Source: Miscanthus floridulus (lineage: Eukaryota; Streptophyta; Magnoliopsida; Poales; Poaceae). From it: DNA of 64,000 nucleotides. Positions within the stretch are counted from its first letter, which is position 1, and the number at the start of each line of letters is the position of its first letter. Below are positions 46,312 to 57,577 of the stretch, in pieces. The notes under the pieces are model-generated. The model made no database searches and was not told where the DNA came from. It saw only the letters and a list, made by a program, of their open reading frames with translations. The translations under genes and the position numbers were made by a program. Location: NCBI RefSeq assembly GCF_019320115.1, contig NC_089591.1:56668078-56732077 (forward strand), written 5' to 3'.

Positions 46312-46660
46312 AAAAACCTAGGTCTACAACCCCGAACTTGCCCCATCCCTCGGCTACGCTTTGACTACACACCAAACACCTGGGTCTACGACCCCAAACT
46401 CGCCCCATCCCTTGACTAGGCTTTGACTACACACCAAACGTCTGGGTCTGCAACCCTAAATTCGCCCCATCCCTTGGCTATGCTTCAACTGCATGCCAAA
46501 TGCCTAGGGTCTATGACCCCAAACTTGCCCCATCCCTTGGCTATGCTTCGACTACACACAAAACGCCTGGGTCTATGATTTTGAACTCGCCCCATCCCTT
46601 GGCTACACCTCGACTGCACTCCTAAATGCCTAGGTCTGTGACCCTGAACTCACCCCATTA
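46312..46660 (+). repeat. 62-bp minisatellite, about 5.5 copies
   Basis: GCCCCATCCC recurs with its CCCC at 46341, 46403, 46465, 46528, 46590 and (as ACCCCAT) 46653, spacing 62-63. Unit: GGGTCTACGACCCCAAACT, then CGCCCCATCCCTTGGCTA, then a CGACTACACACCAAA-like end. Confidence 0.92.
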
Positions 46661-46980
46661 GGATCCGCGAGCTACACCTCGCTCGATCCCTAAACTAACC
46701 GACTAACTGCCTCGGCTGTGTGGGCTGCACCAAGGCTAGGATGCATGACTCTGACTCACCCGATCCCATGACATGCACCAACGCCAGGACCTGCGAGCTC
46801 CATCTCATATGATCCCTAAACTAACTGTCTCGCCCGATCCCACGGCGTGCACCGACGCCAGGATCCACGAGCTCAACCTCGCCCGACAACAAAACTAACC
46901 ACCTCGGTAGTGCAATGATGCCTTGGTTGACGACTCCATCTCAACTAAAAAACACGCACACACGACCGCTAAAAAATACC

Positions 46981-47205
46981 CCCCAGACGATTCTGCCCAA
47001 ATCACCTGGGGGCTCGGGGGCAACACCCACTGGGAGCGCTCGTGTGCACCCGCTGATGAAACAAAACTTCCCCTGCTAGCAACACAAAAAACTCCCCAGA
47101 TGATTCTGCCCAAATCACCAAGGGCTACACCCGCGGGTGTGCTCACATGCACCCATTGTCAAGACAAATAATCCCCTAGACGATTCTACCCGAATCGCCT
47201 AGGGG
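46981..47205 (+). repeat. three related inverted repeats before the 3' LTR
   Basis: Hairpin-forming units at 46981-47012, 47094-47123 and 47173-47205. In the last, CCCCTAGACGATT pairs with AATCGCCTAGGGG at 12 of 13 positions around a 7-base loop. Each is followed by a G-rich or GGGCT tract. Confidence 0.8.
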
Positions 47206-47217
47206 CTCAGGGGCTCC

Positions 47218-48477
47218 TGTCGGGTTCATAAACCTAGGGTCCCTCACGGACCGGCTTCCCAAACAAAAGCTCGACCCAGCAGGCAACGTTGCAAACAAAC
47301 ACACAACTCATGGGCTGGCCCAAATTACCTAAACGATAGGCCAGAAGGGCAATCCAATCACCGACTGAACGGTCTAGCTGAGGAGGAACGATGCCTATTT
47401 TCCAACTCTAGCCCACCTCTCCGACTGGAGCACTTGCTTTGATCTCCAGCCTGCCTTCAGGCGGCCTCTCTGACCAGAAGGCCTGGCTAAAGCACTACTT
47501 CCAACTCTGACCCGTGTCTCCGACTGGGGATGCACCAAACCCCTGCTCACTACTCTTCTCCAACTAGCGCATTCAGAGCCGACTAGGGACTAACCGACCG
47601 GTGATGCCCGCTTGGTAAGGACCAGGGAACGGACAGAGAAAGTAAGGCAGGGCGCACAAGTCAAACCGCAATACTAGGGATCATACCCTGTGCACCTACC
47701 AGGTAGTACCCTACGACCCTCTTGGCACAACAGAGCCAAAGCAGTATTATAGGCGTCGACATTTTCCCCTACAGTATTGTGGGCGCCTACAACTCCCACA
47801 TGGTAAGGCTCCCCCACGTGCCTCTAGGCATCAACAGTGTTATGGGTGTCGACATTAATCGTACTAGGCGAATATGGTAAATCCCTTGCATGTCTCCAGG
47901 TATCAATAGTGTCGCAGGCGCCAACGTCTGCCATACCTGAAGAAGACAACTCAACCTCCCACGTGCATCTAACATTCAATAGTATTGTGGGTGCCTACCA
48001 TCATCCTGTATCCGTCAGTGTGGGCAGCAAGACTTAGCAGCGAATGTACTCCCTCCCTCTCACTTGTAAGGCCATCCCCTTCATCTATAAAAGGGGATGC
48101 ACTCTCTTCCAACAGATAGGTTGATTCAGATCGATCAAGTTCACTACTACACAACAACCGAACCACCAGGTTCAAACCACGAGCACACACTCGAACACTT
48201 AGCTCATAGCGGGGCTTTTGTCACTCTCAGCCCTTCCGACCAGAGTCCGACTGGACCTCTTGTACCCCCCCCATCTTCCTCCTTCTCGTTTGTAACTCCA
48301 CTGCAAACTTCGAGCACCTAGGCTCAGGAATAAAGTCACCGACCGACTCAAACTAGACATAGGGCATGTTGTCTGAACTAGTATAAACCATGTGTCATTG
48401 AGTGCTAGGCCACCTCCTGATCACAACGTATGACAAAACTACAAATATTTACGTGTTGGTCACTTTCTGCACCGATA
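47218..48477 (+). repeat. 3' LTR of the Tat-like element
   Basis: 1260 bp, starting TGTCGGGTTCATAAACC and ending TGCACCGATA (TA where the 5' LTR has CA). TATAAAAG at 48086-48093. Followed by GGAGT (48478-48482). Confidence 0.92.
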
Positions 48478-48482
48478 GGAGT

Positions 48483-49065
48483 AGTTGAAGAGATATACTA
48501 GCACATATGCATCTGGATCTACACCACCATACAGGCAACCTCATGTATCTCAGGCATGCAAGGAAGATCTTGGACTACGCCCTCACCTCGGTCAGACACG
48601 CTCAAATACTTTGCCTCCCCACGCGGAATTGACTCTGTTAGGCTCCGATTATGTCTATTCGCCTATGACTCTGCGTACCCATCCGAGCTGTCAAATAAAC
48701 CATTTGATCCGTCAAGTGAGCTGCTAAGCAAGCTGACCAGACTACTCAGTTCTGATCGCCTGCCGCGTCGCAATGATCGCCGTGAAGAACACATTACAAC
48801 GACAATGACTGCTGCCATGATGATAGGCCAGAAAGCTCGAGGGCCAGGCAATTTCATCGCCGCCGACCAGATGTTTTGTCTAAAGATAAGTACCTTTTTA
48901 TATATGAATATTTAATAAAATTTTTGCCATGATGTTTCTTCATACTATTCTCTACATGAATATTCTCCAAACGACTTTTCTCTATGTATACCATCTTAAA
49001 GATGACATACACTTTCACCTCAATGGCTCCCCGAACAACCACGTTTACGCTTGTGCTCTCTAGAG
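48483..49065 (+). pseudogene. gag-like remnant of the outer element
   Basis: A frame at 48556-48915 reads SDTLKYFASPRGIDSVRL then SELLSKLTRLLSSDRLPRR and GPGNFIAADQMFCL. It is not clearly assigned to a domain; position after the LTR and leader fits gag. A second overlapping frame is also partly open. Confidence 0.3.
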
Positions 49066-49070
49066 ACGGC

Positions 49071-52000
49071 TGTAGCACCCGGTTTTAAGAACAAAACCAG
49101 ATACACACCATATGTGAGCCTAGGAAGTCAAATCTCACATATAGCTACAAATAAGGGTAATATCAAAGGACAATACTTAAATACATAGCGTATTAGTATA
49201 AAGAATATAACCTCAGAGTATAGACAATGGAAAGACAACTCCGATCTTCAAGCGAAGTCTCCAAATCCCCAGGGACAACTGACTGGTTGATCACAAGCCT
49301 AATTCCTCCATACTCTAGCAATCTGGTACCCATCCGGGATTTTTATCCAAATAATTGAAAATAAAGCAAGCATAAGTACATGTCGTACTCAACAAATATA
49401 ACATGAGGTTCATGAGGCTCAAAAAGCTGAGACTGGTTAACTACGATTAGCTTTTAATTGTCACAATTTTAGCAAAGGAGTAGCAACAAGTTTATCACAA
49501 GCCCATAAACACATGATCAGGTAAACATGAACAATGAATAGCATAAACAGTAATCATTAATGAGCATCTTCATCATCCATATCATTAGTGATCATCTATT
49601 CCATAAATGTTCCAAGGTCGCTCGTGATCGTGAGCACGGCTGATATACCAGTTTTACACTCTACAGAGGTTGTTCACTTTCACTGTGAGTCATGATTTAC
49701 CCTTTCGCCCGAGGTAGCTAATCTCTTGACCCACTTTCAAGGAAGGTCAGGCAGGGTTCACTATGAAGCCTTTCAAAGGTTCGTCTAACAAGTTAGGGCC
49801 ATTAGATTCACTCGGCAAACAGATGTAGAGCCCCCCTTCCCGATGGCACATTGACACACAACCTATACACATGGGGACAGAGGCCGCTCTATACCCGATT
49901 CGGCAAGCCATTCTTACGCCAATAAAGGTAACCTCTAACAAGCTAGAAAAGGTCCTCATACTGAGCTAAAGCCAGAGCCATGTAGCCCTCACAGTTGTAC
50001 TGTAAGTCCCGGATGATCACTTACAGATAAGTCCTTAGGGAGAGGAATCTAGAGCACCATAAAACAGTCCAATGCTCTAGCCCCCTTGTTCCATGTTGCT
50101 AAAAAGCATCTTTTAATGTTTATCGCATATACCATTAGTCAAGTTACAAGATCATGGTTTCAGTTGAGCACTAGCATCATACTACCCAATGCAATACCCC
50201 ATAGGTATCAAGGTACAAGGTACAAAGTACTAGGAAATCCTTAGTGGTAGTCAAGATAGACACATGCAGTATGAATTAAATGATTAAAGGTGTATAGGAT
50301 AACAAGGAAGATCCCATGCTATACTTGCCTTAAAACACCGATCCTTTAGGTAAGCTTTAATCTTCAATGTTCTTCTTCTTTTTCTTCTTGATCACCACGT
50401 TATCTCACCGACTGGACATAATCATAAAACACCACACAGGCATCCATGCAATCATACACGAAGCAAACAATAGATCTAAATTAGAACAATACACCAATCA
50501 TCGAAAAATAAGTAAAAGAGTTTGAAACACGATTCTACGCGTCGCTACGATCACACAGTCGCGAGAAGCACTCTAATCGGAGCTACGGTTGGAAAAAAAA
50601 CGACTACAGAGTTTTATATTATAAAAGAAAAGAGAAGACTATAATCTTGATTTATGTTAATTAGGAAAAACTATGTAAGTAGCATTAATTTAGATTAAAC
50701 AAATCATATTTATACTTAAAGGCTGAGTTGAAGCTAATCATATTTTATTTATAAATATTTTGATCTCATTTATACCGATTCAACTTTAACTTGCGAATAC
50801 AAACTGACATGTGAGAACATCTAATCAAATTTGATATGTGTGTTTAGACTAAACATATTATAATTTAGAAATATATTTATGTTAGCAACTATCATGTTAA
50901 AAATTATTTGCAAAAGAGCATTGTATATAATTATGTTGCTTTTATTTATAAAAACTAGTTGCATGCATATTAACCAAATTAATATTTAAACATATATATA
51001 AAAGTCACAAAGCTTGGACGTTGGACCTTAAAAATCCATGCCATTTCAAGCCGGTCATTTCTAGCTCTTCCTACGATCACTTTTGTCCCGTTTTGCCCGC
51101 GTCTCTGATTTTGGTCGATTTTTAAGATGAAGGTTAATTAGCCTGACGCAACGAATCACTCAGAACCGAGCAGCAAGGGAATATCTTGGGTGGACGCTAG
51201 TACTAGTATATATATACCATGGTACATACTGAAGAAACCAGCAATTAACTGGCTTTCAGTTTCAGGCGAAGCAGCAGATTTCCAGCATGATCCAGTCGTC
51301 AGCACTCAGCACAATCCATGGAGCCTGGAGTTATTAATACTTATACTAATTTGGCGCGCATTGACCACGACATGAAAAACGACGACACTAGCATGTAGTT
51401 CACGTCGATACGAATCTAACGCAACTGTAACGACTCGAAACGGACTTAAAACGAATATACGACGACGATATTACGAACCGGTGGTAATTTCGTAATTACC
51501 TCGTCTTCATCCTTTGGCCTCCCGTACAGCCACCACACAGCCATGACAACAGTAGCTGCGCAGGGGTGAGCTCGACTTGTTGCACGAAGAAGAGGATGAC
51601 CGGGCCGGGCAGAGCGGCGACGACGGCAACAACGACGGCGAGGGAAGGAGGGAAAAATATCATTTACTACACGAGGGATTTCCCAAACTAGGGGCTTCCC
51701 ATACGGTAGTTTTGGTGTGCTTTACCCAAAGGGTTGGTTGATATATATAGGAAGAAAAACTCCCCACATCCACGTCAACTAGCCATATGGTACTAATTGA
51801 TGTTACCCTCTCCACATTTACTAATGGGCCTAAATAATCATTAAAGCCCATTAGTAAATAAATGCATGGGCCTTTATGATTTATTAGGATTATTGCACAT
51901 GGGCTTTGAGCGTTGGGAAAAATGAGAGATTTATTATTTTCGGAATTAATTAATTTCTTGGATAAAATAATTCCAGAAAAGTCTAGAATTATCATTCAAG

Positions 52001-52396
52001 CCGCGAAAAATATTCCGAAAGCTCTAAAAATTCGGGGGAAATTCCCAGAGATATTATGGAACATGATGAACCCAAATATAGTATTTGGAGCTCATAAAAA
52101 TATTGTTGGGAACTTGGAACATAAAGATTAAGGTGAAGGAGGTTGGAATTAAATTTCAGAAAGAAGCTGAAAAATTCCTAGAGATAAATATTCGTCTCCT
52201 AAACGTATAAAAAACACACATTTTGCACATAGAAACATGAGGTGCGACCGGCATGAATGCAACAAACACGTTTCTACCTTATGATAAATTTTAAATTAAT
52301 CAAAATTTTTATTTTCTATGTTTTCATGTGTACAAAAATTCACAAATAAATCATTTTAACTCTATTTTCAAAAGTGGCAAATTTCGGGGTGTTACA
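49071..52396 (-). mobile_element. solo LTR of the Tekay-like family, TSD ACGGC
   Basis: Starts TGTAGCACCCGG, ends GGTGTTACA (plus-strand reading), with ACGGC at 49066-49070 and 52397-52401. Same family and orientation as 31647-35582, but intact termini. No coding region inside; the AT-rich middle (50600-51000) and the small frames at 51190 and 51913 are LTR sequence. Confidence 0.9.
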
Positions 52397-52401
52397 ACGG
52401 C

Positions 52402-52935
52402 CTTGTCTCTGGCTTCTCCCTACACGTGCACGAGCGCCTGCCCTCTACGTTATGGGTGGTCGACAGCGGCTCCTCGGTGATGCTTGTCTTCCTACACATA
52501 CATGAGCTCCAACGCTCCATGTTACGGTTTACAGGCTAGCCGGGGCTGAGGGGCTCAACAAACAAACTAACGGCTCAGGGCAGTTTATATTAAATATAAA
52601 CACATATCCAAAAGAAAACTTAGTGTTTACAATATATTTAAGATATTCTTCATCAACTCACCGACCAGCCCTGTTCTCACTTGCATTACCAGAAATAGCC
52701 CTGTTCTCGATCTCACTCCTACACGTGCATGAGCGCCAGCCCTTCTGCGTTATGGGTGGTCGGCAGTGGCTCCTCGGTGATGCCTGTGCTCTTATGAATA
52801 AACGGGTGCTAAGCACTCTACGCTATGGAGTATGGGCTAGTCAGGGCTGGTGATGCGATACAAAACCAACTTATAGGAAGTTACTCATATTTAAAATATA
52901 AACACTACATACAAACATAATGTTTATCTATTCCG
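52402..52935 (+). repeat. 299-bp tandem duplication in the outer element
   Basis: TACACGTGCACGAGCGCC at 52421 recurs as TACACGTGCATGAGCGCC at 52720. Both copies carry GTTATGGGTGGTCG, GGCTCCTCGGTGATG and a TTAAATATAAACAC end. Confidence 0.85.
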
Positions 52936-53769
52936 CTCTGCTACCTTTGTCGCCGAGTTTATATATTTATTTTTACATCATGTACTACCCATTCTACATA
53001 TTTATTGTAGGATCATCATTCGGGTGGTCGCACCACCTAGCCTTCGGACTTCTTCGCTAATCATCTGGTCGGACCGCTAGGTTCATGGACTTTGTTGCCG
53101 ACCAGTTGGTTAGACTGTTCGGCATTCACTTCTACTCGGTGCTCACTTCATCGCCGACTATTTGGTTGGGCTACTCGGTGCTCGATTCTTCGCCAACCAA
53201 CTGGCCAGATTGTCTGTCGCTTCATCGTAAGCTACGCTGGGGGCTCGCTAGCTAAGTTGGGGACTCCACAACATTTGGATTGTTCGTCGCTTCATCATCA
53301 GCCATGCTAGGGGCTCACCAGCTAAGCTAGGGACTCATCGGTGTTTGGATTCTTCATGCAAGCGTCGCCAGCTAAGCTAGGGACACCCTTGGCGGTCAGA
53401 TCTTGCTATGTCTCATCAGTGTGCTATCAACTTGCTCCATGCTATTTGGATCAGGGTGCTGATCTTGGGTAACACATCTAGGGTCTTGATACACACATGA
53501 CAGATGACATTGGCAAGCTTTTAGGCTTATTTTCTTTGACCCTGCTACAAGATTTATTTCTTCATCTTCAAGCAGGCTCGGGGACTAAGTGGCTACACTT
53601 CACCTGGTGGTGAATGTAGTGCTCTTTTCTTGATTTATCCTCTTTATTGACTAAGTCATGGATGATTCCTCGCAAACGGAGTCTAAGTGGCTACACTTCA
53701 CCTAGAGAATTTTTCAATTTAATCTTGAGCCCCTTACATCGTTCCGGCAAACCTTACTTGGCTAAGTCC
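52936..53769 (+). other. non-coding internal region of the outer element
   Basis: Degenerate repeats of a 'ggggctcrccagctaagctagggac' motif between about 53230 and 53390. No protein domain. Confidence 0.4.
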
Positions 53770-54010
53770 GAGATCGATTAACCTGTTAAACTGGTCGGCT
53801 CCTACTTTCATCGCTCAAGTCACCGATTACATTGGTCGACTATGACTTTCACCGCCGCTCAGGTCACCGGTTTAACTAGTCGGCTTCGGCTTTCACCTCC
53901 TAGGTCACTAGTTTAACTGGCCGGCTTTGACTTTGACTGCCTAGGTCACCAGTTTAACAGGTTAGCTTCGATTTTCATCATCTAGGTCATCAGCAAAACT
54001 GATCGGCTTC
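53770..54010 (+). repeat. 41-44 bp minisatellite, five copies
   Basis: The marker GTCAC occurs at 53819, 53863, 53904 and 53945, and as GTCAT at 53986. Unit: GGTCACCGGTTTAACTGG, then TCGGCTTCGGCTTTCACC, decaying toward both ends. Confidence 0.88.
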
Positions 54011-54078
54011 ATGTTAAACTGCTCAGACTTGATCAAGACAGCGTCACCAAGCGGATACAAGATGTTTGGGGTCTAGCT

Positions 54079-54492
54079 ATGGGGGATATGACCCCCGATA
54101 TCCATAGGACAAGACATGAGCCGCACCATCAGAGGTGGCCCAGCCCACAAGATCAAGGCGTGCAGCATACGACACTTGTCGGCGTGCACCGCAAGGCTAC
54201 AAAAAGATATTGTAATACCAAATAGGATATTTTTCTTATAACCCTACCCCTCTAGAGTTTATAAGGAAGAGCAGGGGTCCCCTAGATGAGATATATCCAA
54301 TCTGATACGCAATCAATACAAAATAATAGAGCATAGGATGTAGGGTTTTATATCACATTGACGGCCTGAACCTGTATAAATCTTGTATCTTGTATCTTTG
54401 TTATCATCCAGTTCCTGATCATGCGCACCCCACCGATCATTTACTACCATGAGTATACCCCTCGATAGACTACCGACTAGATTTCATCGACT
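54079..54492 (+). repeat. 3' LTR of the outer element
   Basis: From 54215 it matches 20231-20508 to the end (CATCGA). The start is set at the TATGGGGGATATGACCCCC block after a G-rich stretch and is approximate, because the left LTR lacks this part. Confidence 0.6.
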
Positions 54493-55303
54493 AACAACTA
54501 GCTCTGATACAGGACTACCTTACTACTATACAATATATCGGCACAAGTAATAGGCTAAATGTGATAAGGGGTCTACTAGGAAACAAGGGGTCTACTAGGT
54601 AGTTGGTTCGACACGATCTCTCTACATCATGATCTTCTCCACATGTGTTGCTTGTTCTATAGCAGCCAACTAACCCACGACATTAATAGCTTGGCCACTA
54701 TCTTATGAAGTGTGCATCCTTACCATAGCAATGGCCTTCAGTGGTAGTAGTGTACAAAAGGTCCTACTCTATGCCCCATGGCATGTTCTTCAATTAGCTC
54801 ATTTGCTGCTACTGCATCAAATGCCCTAATCAGGTGGTTTCTTGCTCGCTTTGACACTAGGACCTAGCAAGTTGTTTCATTCTATGCTTGGTGCACCTTC
54901 ATAGGCCTTCATTTGCTGCCTTGCCATCCATGTTTTGTCCACCATTTTTGCACATCAATCTCTAGGGGTTAGAGCCACTAGGACTGGCTACCCTACCACA
55001 ACAAAAGTCCTATCAACGATGTTGGTTCCTGGAGCATCCACCACACCTAGGTCAAGATCGACTACCTAAGCCGTTAAGCTCGACATGATCAAGCTGAGTT
55101 GTAGGTCCTAAATGAATGGCATTCTTGCAACCCTGAGTAGTCGCCTTAGTGTTCAACTGTGCAACTATATCCAAGGTGGACTCTAGTGGGGTATACTCTA
55201 TAGATAGAATGATGTCATTCAAAAGAACCCCATGGGAGAGTGGAGAAGCAATGCTCCCTATTGATTTCCCACATGCACATGTTTGCTAGCTGCCTAGCAT
55301 GGG
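54493..55303. other. degenerate repeat-like DNA, no gene
   Basis: Directly after the outer LTR the minus strand holds TATCAGAGCTAGTTGTTAG (54516 down), which resembles the primer-binding site of a minus-strand LTR element cut by the outer insertion. The rest gives no readable domain. Confidence 0.3.
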
Positions 55304-55311
55304 GTCCCAAT

Positions 55312-56031
55312 TAGGGCTGGGTATTGAGCCAGCTCAGCTCGGCTCGGTCCAGCTCGAGCTGGCTTGTTAGGCTAATGAGCTATCTTGTCTTGACTCGTTA
55401 ATATTACGAGCTAGAGGGTCAGCTCAGCTCGGCTCGTTAGCGAGCTCGAGGTGGCTCATTTAGCTCACGAGCTACTAAAAAAGTAGGACACACATGTTTA
55501 TAATATTCATGCCACAATAATTCTAGAAGGTGACATCCACCATTATGCAACCATACATGATTAATACATATCAGGTTTATCAAAAGTATCAACCATGCAA
55601 CATAGTTGGTCCATCCATGATCCATATAGTTCCAGCATACTTACTAGTTGCTTGCCACCATAGGCTTAGGAAAGTCCACATATTCAATGTCAGCATCATC
55701 ATCTTCTCCCTAGAAAACAATCCATAAATCAACATTTAAGTACCACAATAATTATAAAATCAAAATTCATATGAAATAGCTAAAAATAAGGATTACATAT
55801 CAATGGAATAGGTGTACACTTCTAGGTCAGCATCATCATCTTCTGCATTCATGGTCGTGGGCTGATAGGCCTCAGCTTGTTTGAGCTCAAGAGTAGCTCG
55901 CGAGCTGGCTTGTTAAAATAGCGAGCTAGACTTCTAGCTCAGCTCGTGAAAAAGTTAAAACAAGCCAAGCCAAGTCGAGCCGAACACTAGTCGAATGAGT
56001 TGGCGAGCCACGAGTATTTTGTCCAGCCCTA
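55312..56031. mobile_element. non-autonomous hAT-like DNA transposon, TSD GTCCCAAT
   Basis: Ends TAGGGCTGG and CCAGCCCTA form a 9-bp perfect inverted repeat, and GTCCCAAT flanks it at 55304-55311 and 56032-56039: 8 bp, the hAT size. Subterminal regions on both sides are full of GAGCTGGCT/AGCTCAGCTCGG motifs, which can pair across the element; such clusters are typical of hAT transposase binding regions. At 720 bp with no transposase frame, it is non-autonomous. Confidence 0.9.
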
Positions 56032-56039
56032 GTCCCAAT

Positions 56040-57577
56040 CCATCCTAGAGTAGTAGGGATCAACCTACATACTGTCATGCAATAAAAAATCTAGTGTTGG
56101 ATTAGGATGTAGTGGTTGTGGAGGTAGGACCCCACAATTGGTCATAGAGCTCCATTGATAAGCACGAAGCCAAGGCCCACCTTTGATATATTGTGGAATT
56201 TGTCATGAGTCCGCTGTCCACACTACAACTCATGCCCACTCCTGTCATCACCAAGATAGGCTTGCCATTATTGTCCTCTTCTGTGTGTACTTGTTTGTCA
56301 TAGTGTAGGACACAAGTTGGTGAGCGCAAACTATGACGGTCTTAGTCTACGTCATCACATAGTGGTAGGTCCCCTGCATGTTGAGAGTTTGGGATAGAGC
56401 ATTGTAGGCTCCTTCTGCAATCCTTTCCATAGCCTAGCACCAATGTTTGGCTAGTGAGCGTGTTCACTAATCCTTTCCTTCTCCATGGTGGTCACCACCC
56501 CTGATATGGCAAAAAAGATTGAGCTCCTAGCGTCCATGCTTTATTAAGCAGAGAAGGCCTTTTCTCTACTCATGATCCTCATACTCATCTTGCTGGCCTC
56601 ACTGAATATGTGGCCGTGGAGCTATACAACCTGAGTTCCAAGCTAGAGTGAAGTGTTCATTTAGCACCCAAAGAATCCAGTTGTAAAAGTTGTGGATACG
56701 TAGGCACTCACCAGAATTAGAGGACTCCAAAGATGAAAAGCCACTCTAATGAGAGCTTGTACTATGAATGCGCAACAGGCACTAGTCTCATGGAAGTTTA
56801 GATAGATGAGTAGGTCCAATACCTCCTTGTTCTTTTGCACATTATTCCTAGCTTGCTTTGGAGCTTGGCCAAGTGGCCAATGTGCTATGGGAATATGGAC
56901 ATCCTCTTGGACTATGAAAGAAAGTTGGGCTCTGCATCCAAACCCACCACTAAAACACATCCATGGCATCCTAGAAAAAGGTTCTAGTCCTAATCCAACC
57001 AAGCAAACAATTCTCCCCTAGCACGTCCTTAGCCACCAAGCCGTTCCACATGCATGCACTGGTAAGTTCTCGATGGCAACACAGACATGGTATACCACCA
57101 AGTGATCTCCATGTCATGGATGGATATCGAATTTGATTCCCTCTATGTGTATCGTCCCAACATGGAGAGCCATACCACACTACATGGGGTAGTTAACAAG
57201 GGCAAGGAAGTTTTTCGGGTGGCGGGATACATTTGAATCAAGGCACACATATCATGTTAATGACCACTTGTGTGATAGCCATGGTAGGGGAATGCTCCCA
57301 CTATGTAGCATGGGCCACCATTAGCATTGCCCTTGTGTGGTTCTTGGTGATCTCTTATGTCTTGGATTAGGAGGAAAGCACTATCCAAGCCCTTCACTGC
57401 GTAGTTCTTGTGGCATATTTGCAAAATAGGGCATTGTCTTCACTTTGACACTTTGCTCGACCCCACTATAAATGGAAGAGGTGGGAAGAACAACTGATTT
57501 TGGATTAAAGGTGAGGCAAGAGTGAATGGTGGCTTAGAAAACAGTGGACAAGTGTGGATTAGGGAGGGCAGTGTGCG
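56040..57577. other. degenerate DNA, no gene recognised
   Basis: Several mid-size frames exist on both strands (the longest about 113 codons, minus, 57002-56661) but none shows a domain. May be an old retroelement body. Confidence 0.3.

Larger units (their letters stand above)
21002..48477 (+). mobile_element. Ty3/gypsy retrotransposon, Tat-like, complete boundaries, heavily decayed
   Basis: Both LTRs start TGTCGGGTTCATAAACC and end at GCACCGA(C/T)A; GGAGT flanks both sides. Internal order is gag, protease, RT, RNase H, integrase, then a long 3' region with no pol domain, the Tat/Athila layout. The start of the internal region is TTGGCACCGTCCATGGGG (25836 on). Without nested insertions (21734-25307, 31647-35582, 38157-45859) it measures roughly 12 kb. 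Numerous stops and frameshifts affect every domain. The purine-rich GGGGCTCAGGGGCTCC lies just before the 3' LTR. Confidence 0.9.
20231..54492 (+). mobile_element. outer LTR retrotransposon lacking pol, split by later insertions
   Basis: An LTR fragment (20231-20508) and a second copy (54215-54492, within a longer 3' LTR) lie in the same orientation. After the left LTR comes GTGGCTCGCCAGGTAGGGGC, the usual start of the internal region in Tat-type Ty3/gypsy elements. Removing the 27.5-kb element at 21002-48477 and the solo LTR at 49071-52396 leaves an internal region of only about 2.7 kb (20509-21001, 48483-49070, 52397-54078). Neither RT nor integrase is seen there, so it is non-autonomous or deleted. 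The left LTR lacks its front part, so a TSD cannot be tested. Confidence 0.65.

Noticed and set aside
46312..46660. CRISPR-like array
   Set aside because: The repeats are contiguous 62-bp units without unique spacers, inside a plant retrotransposon; it is a minisatellite.
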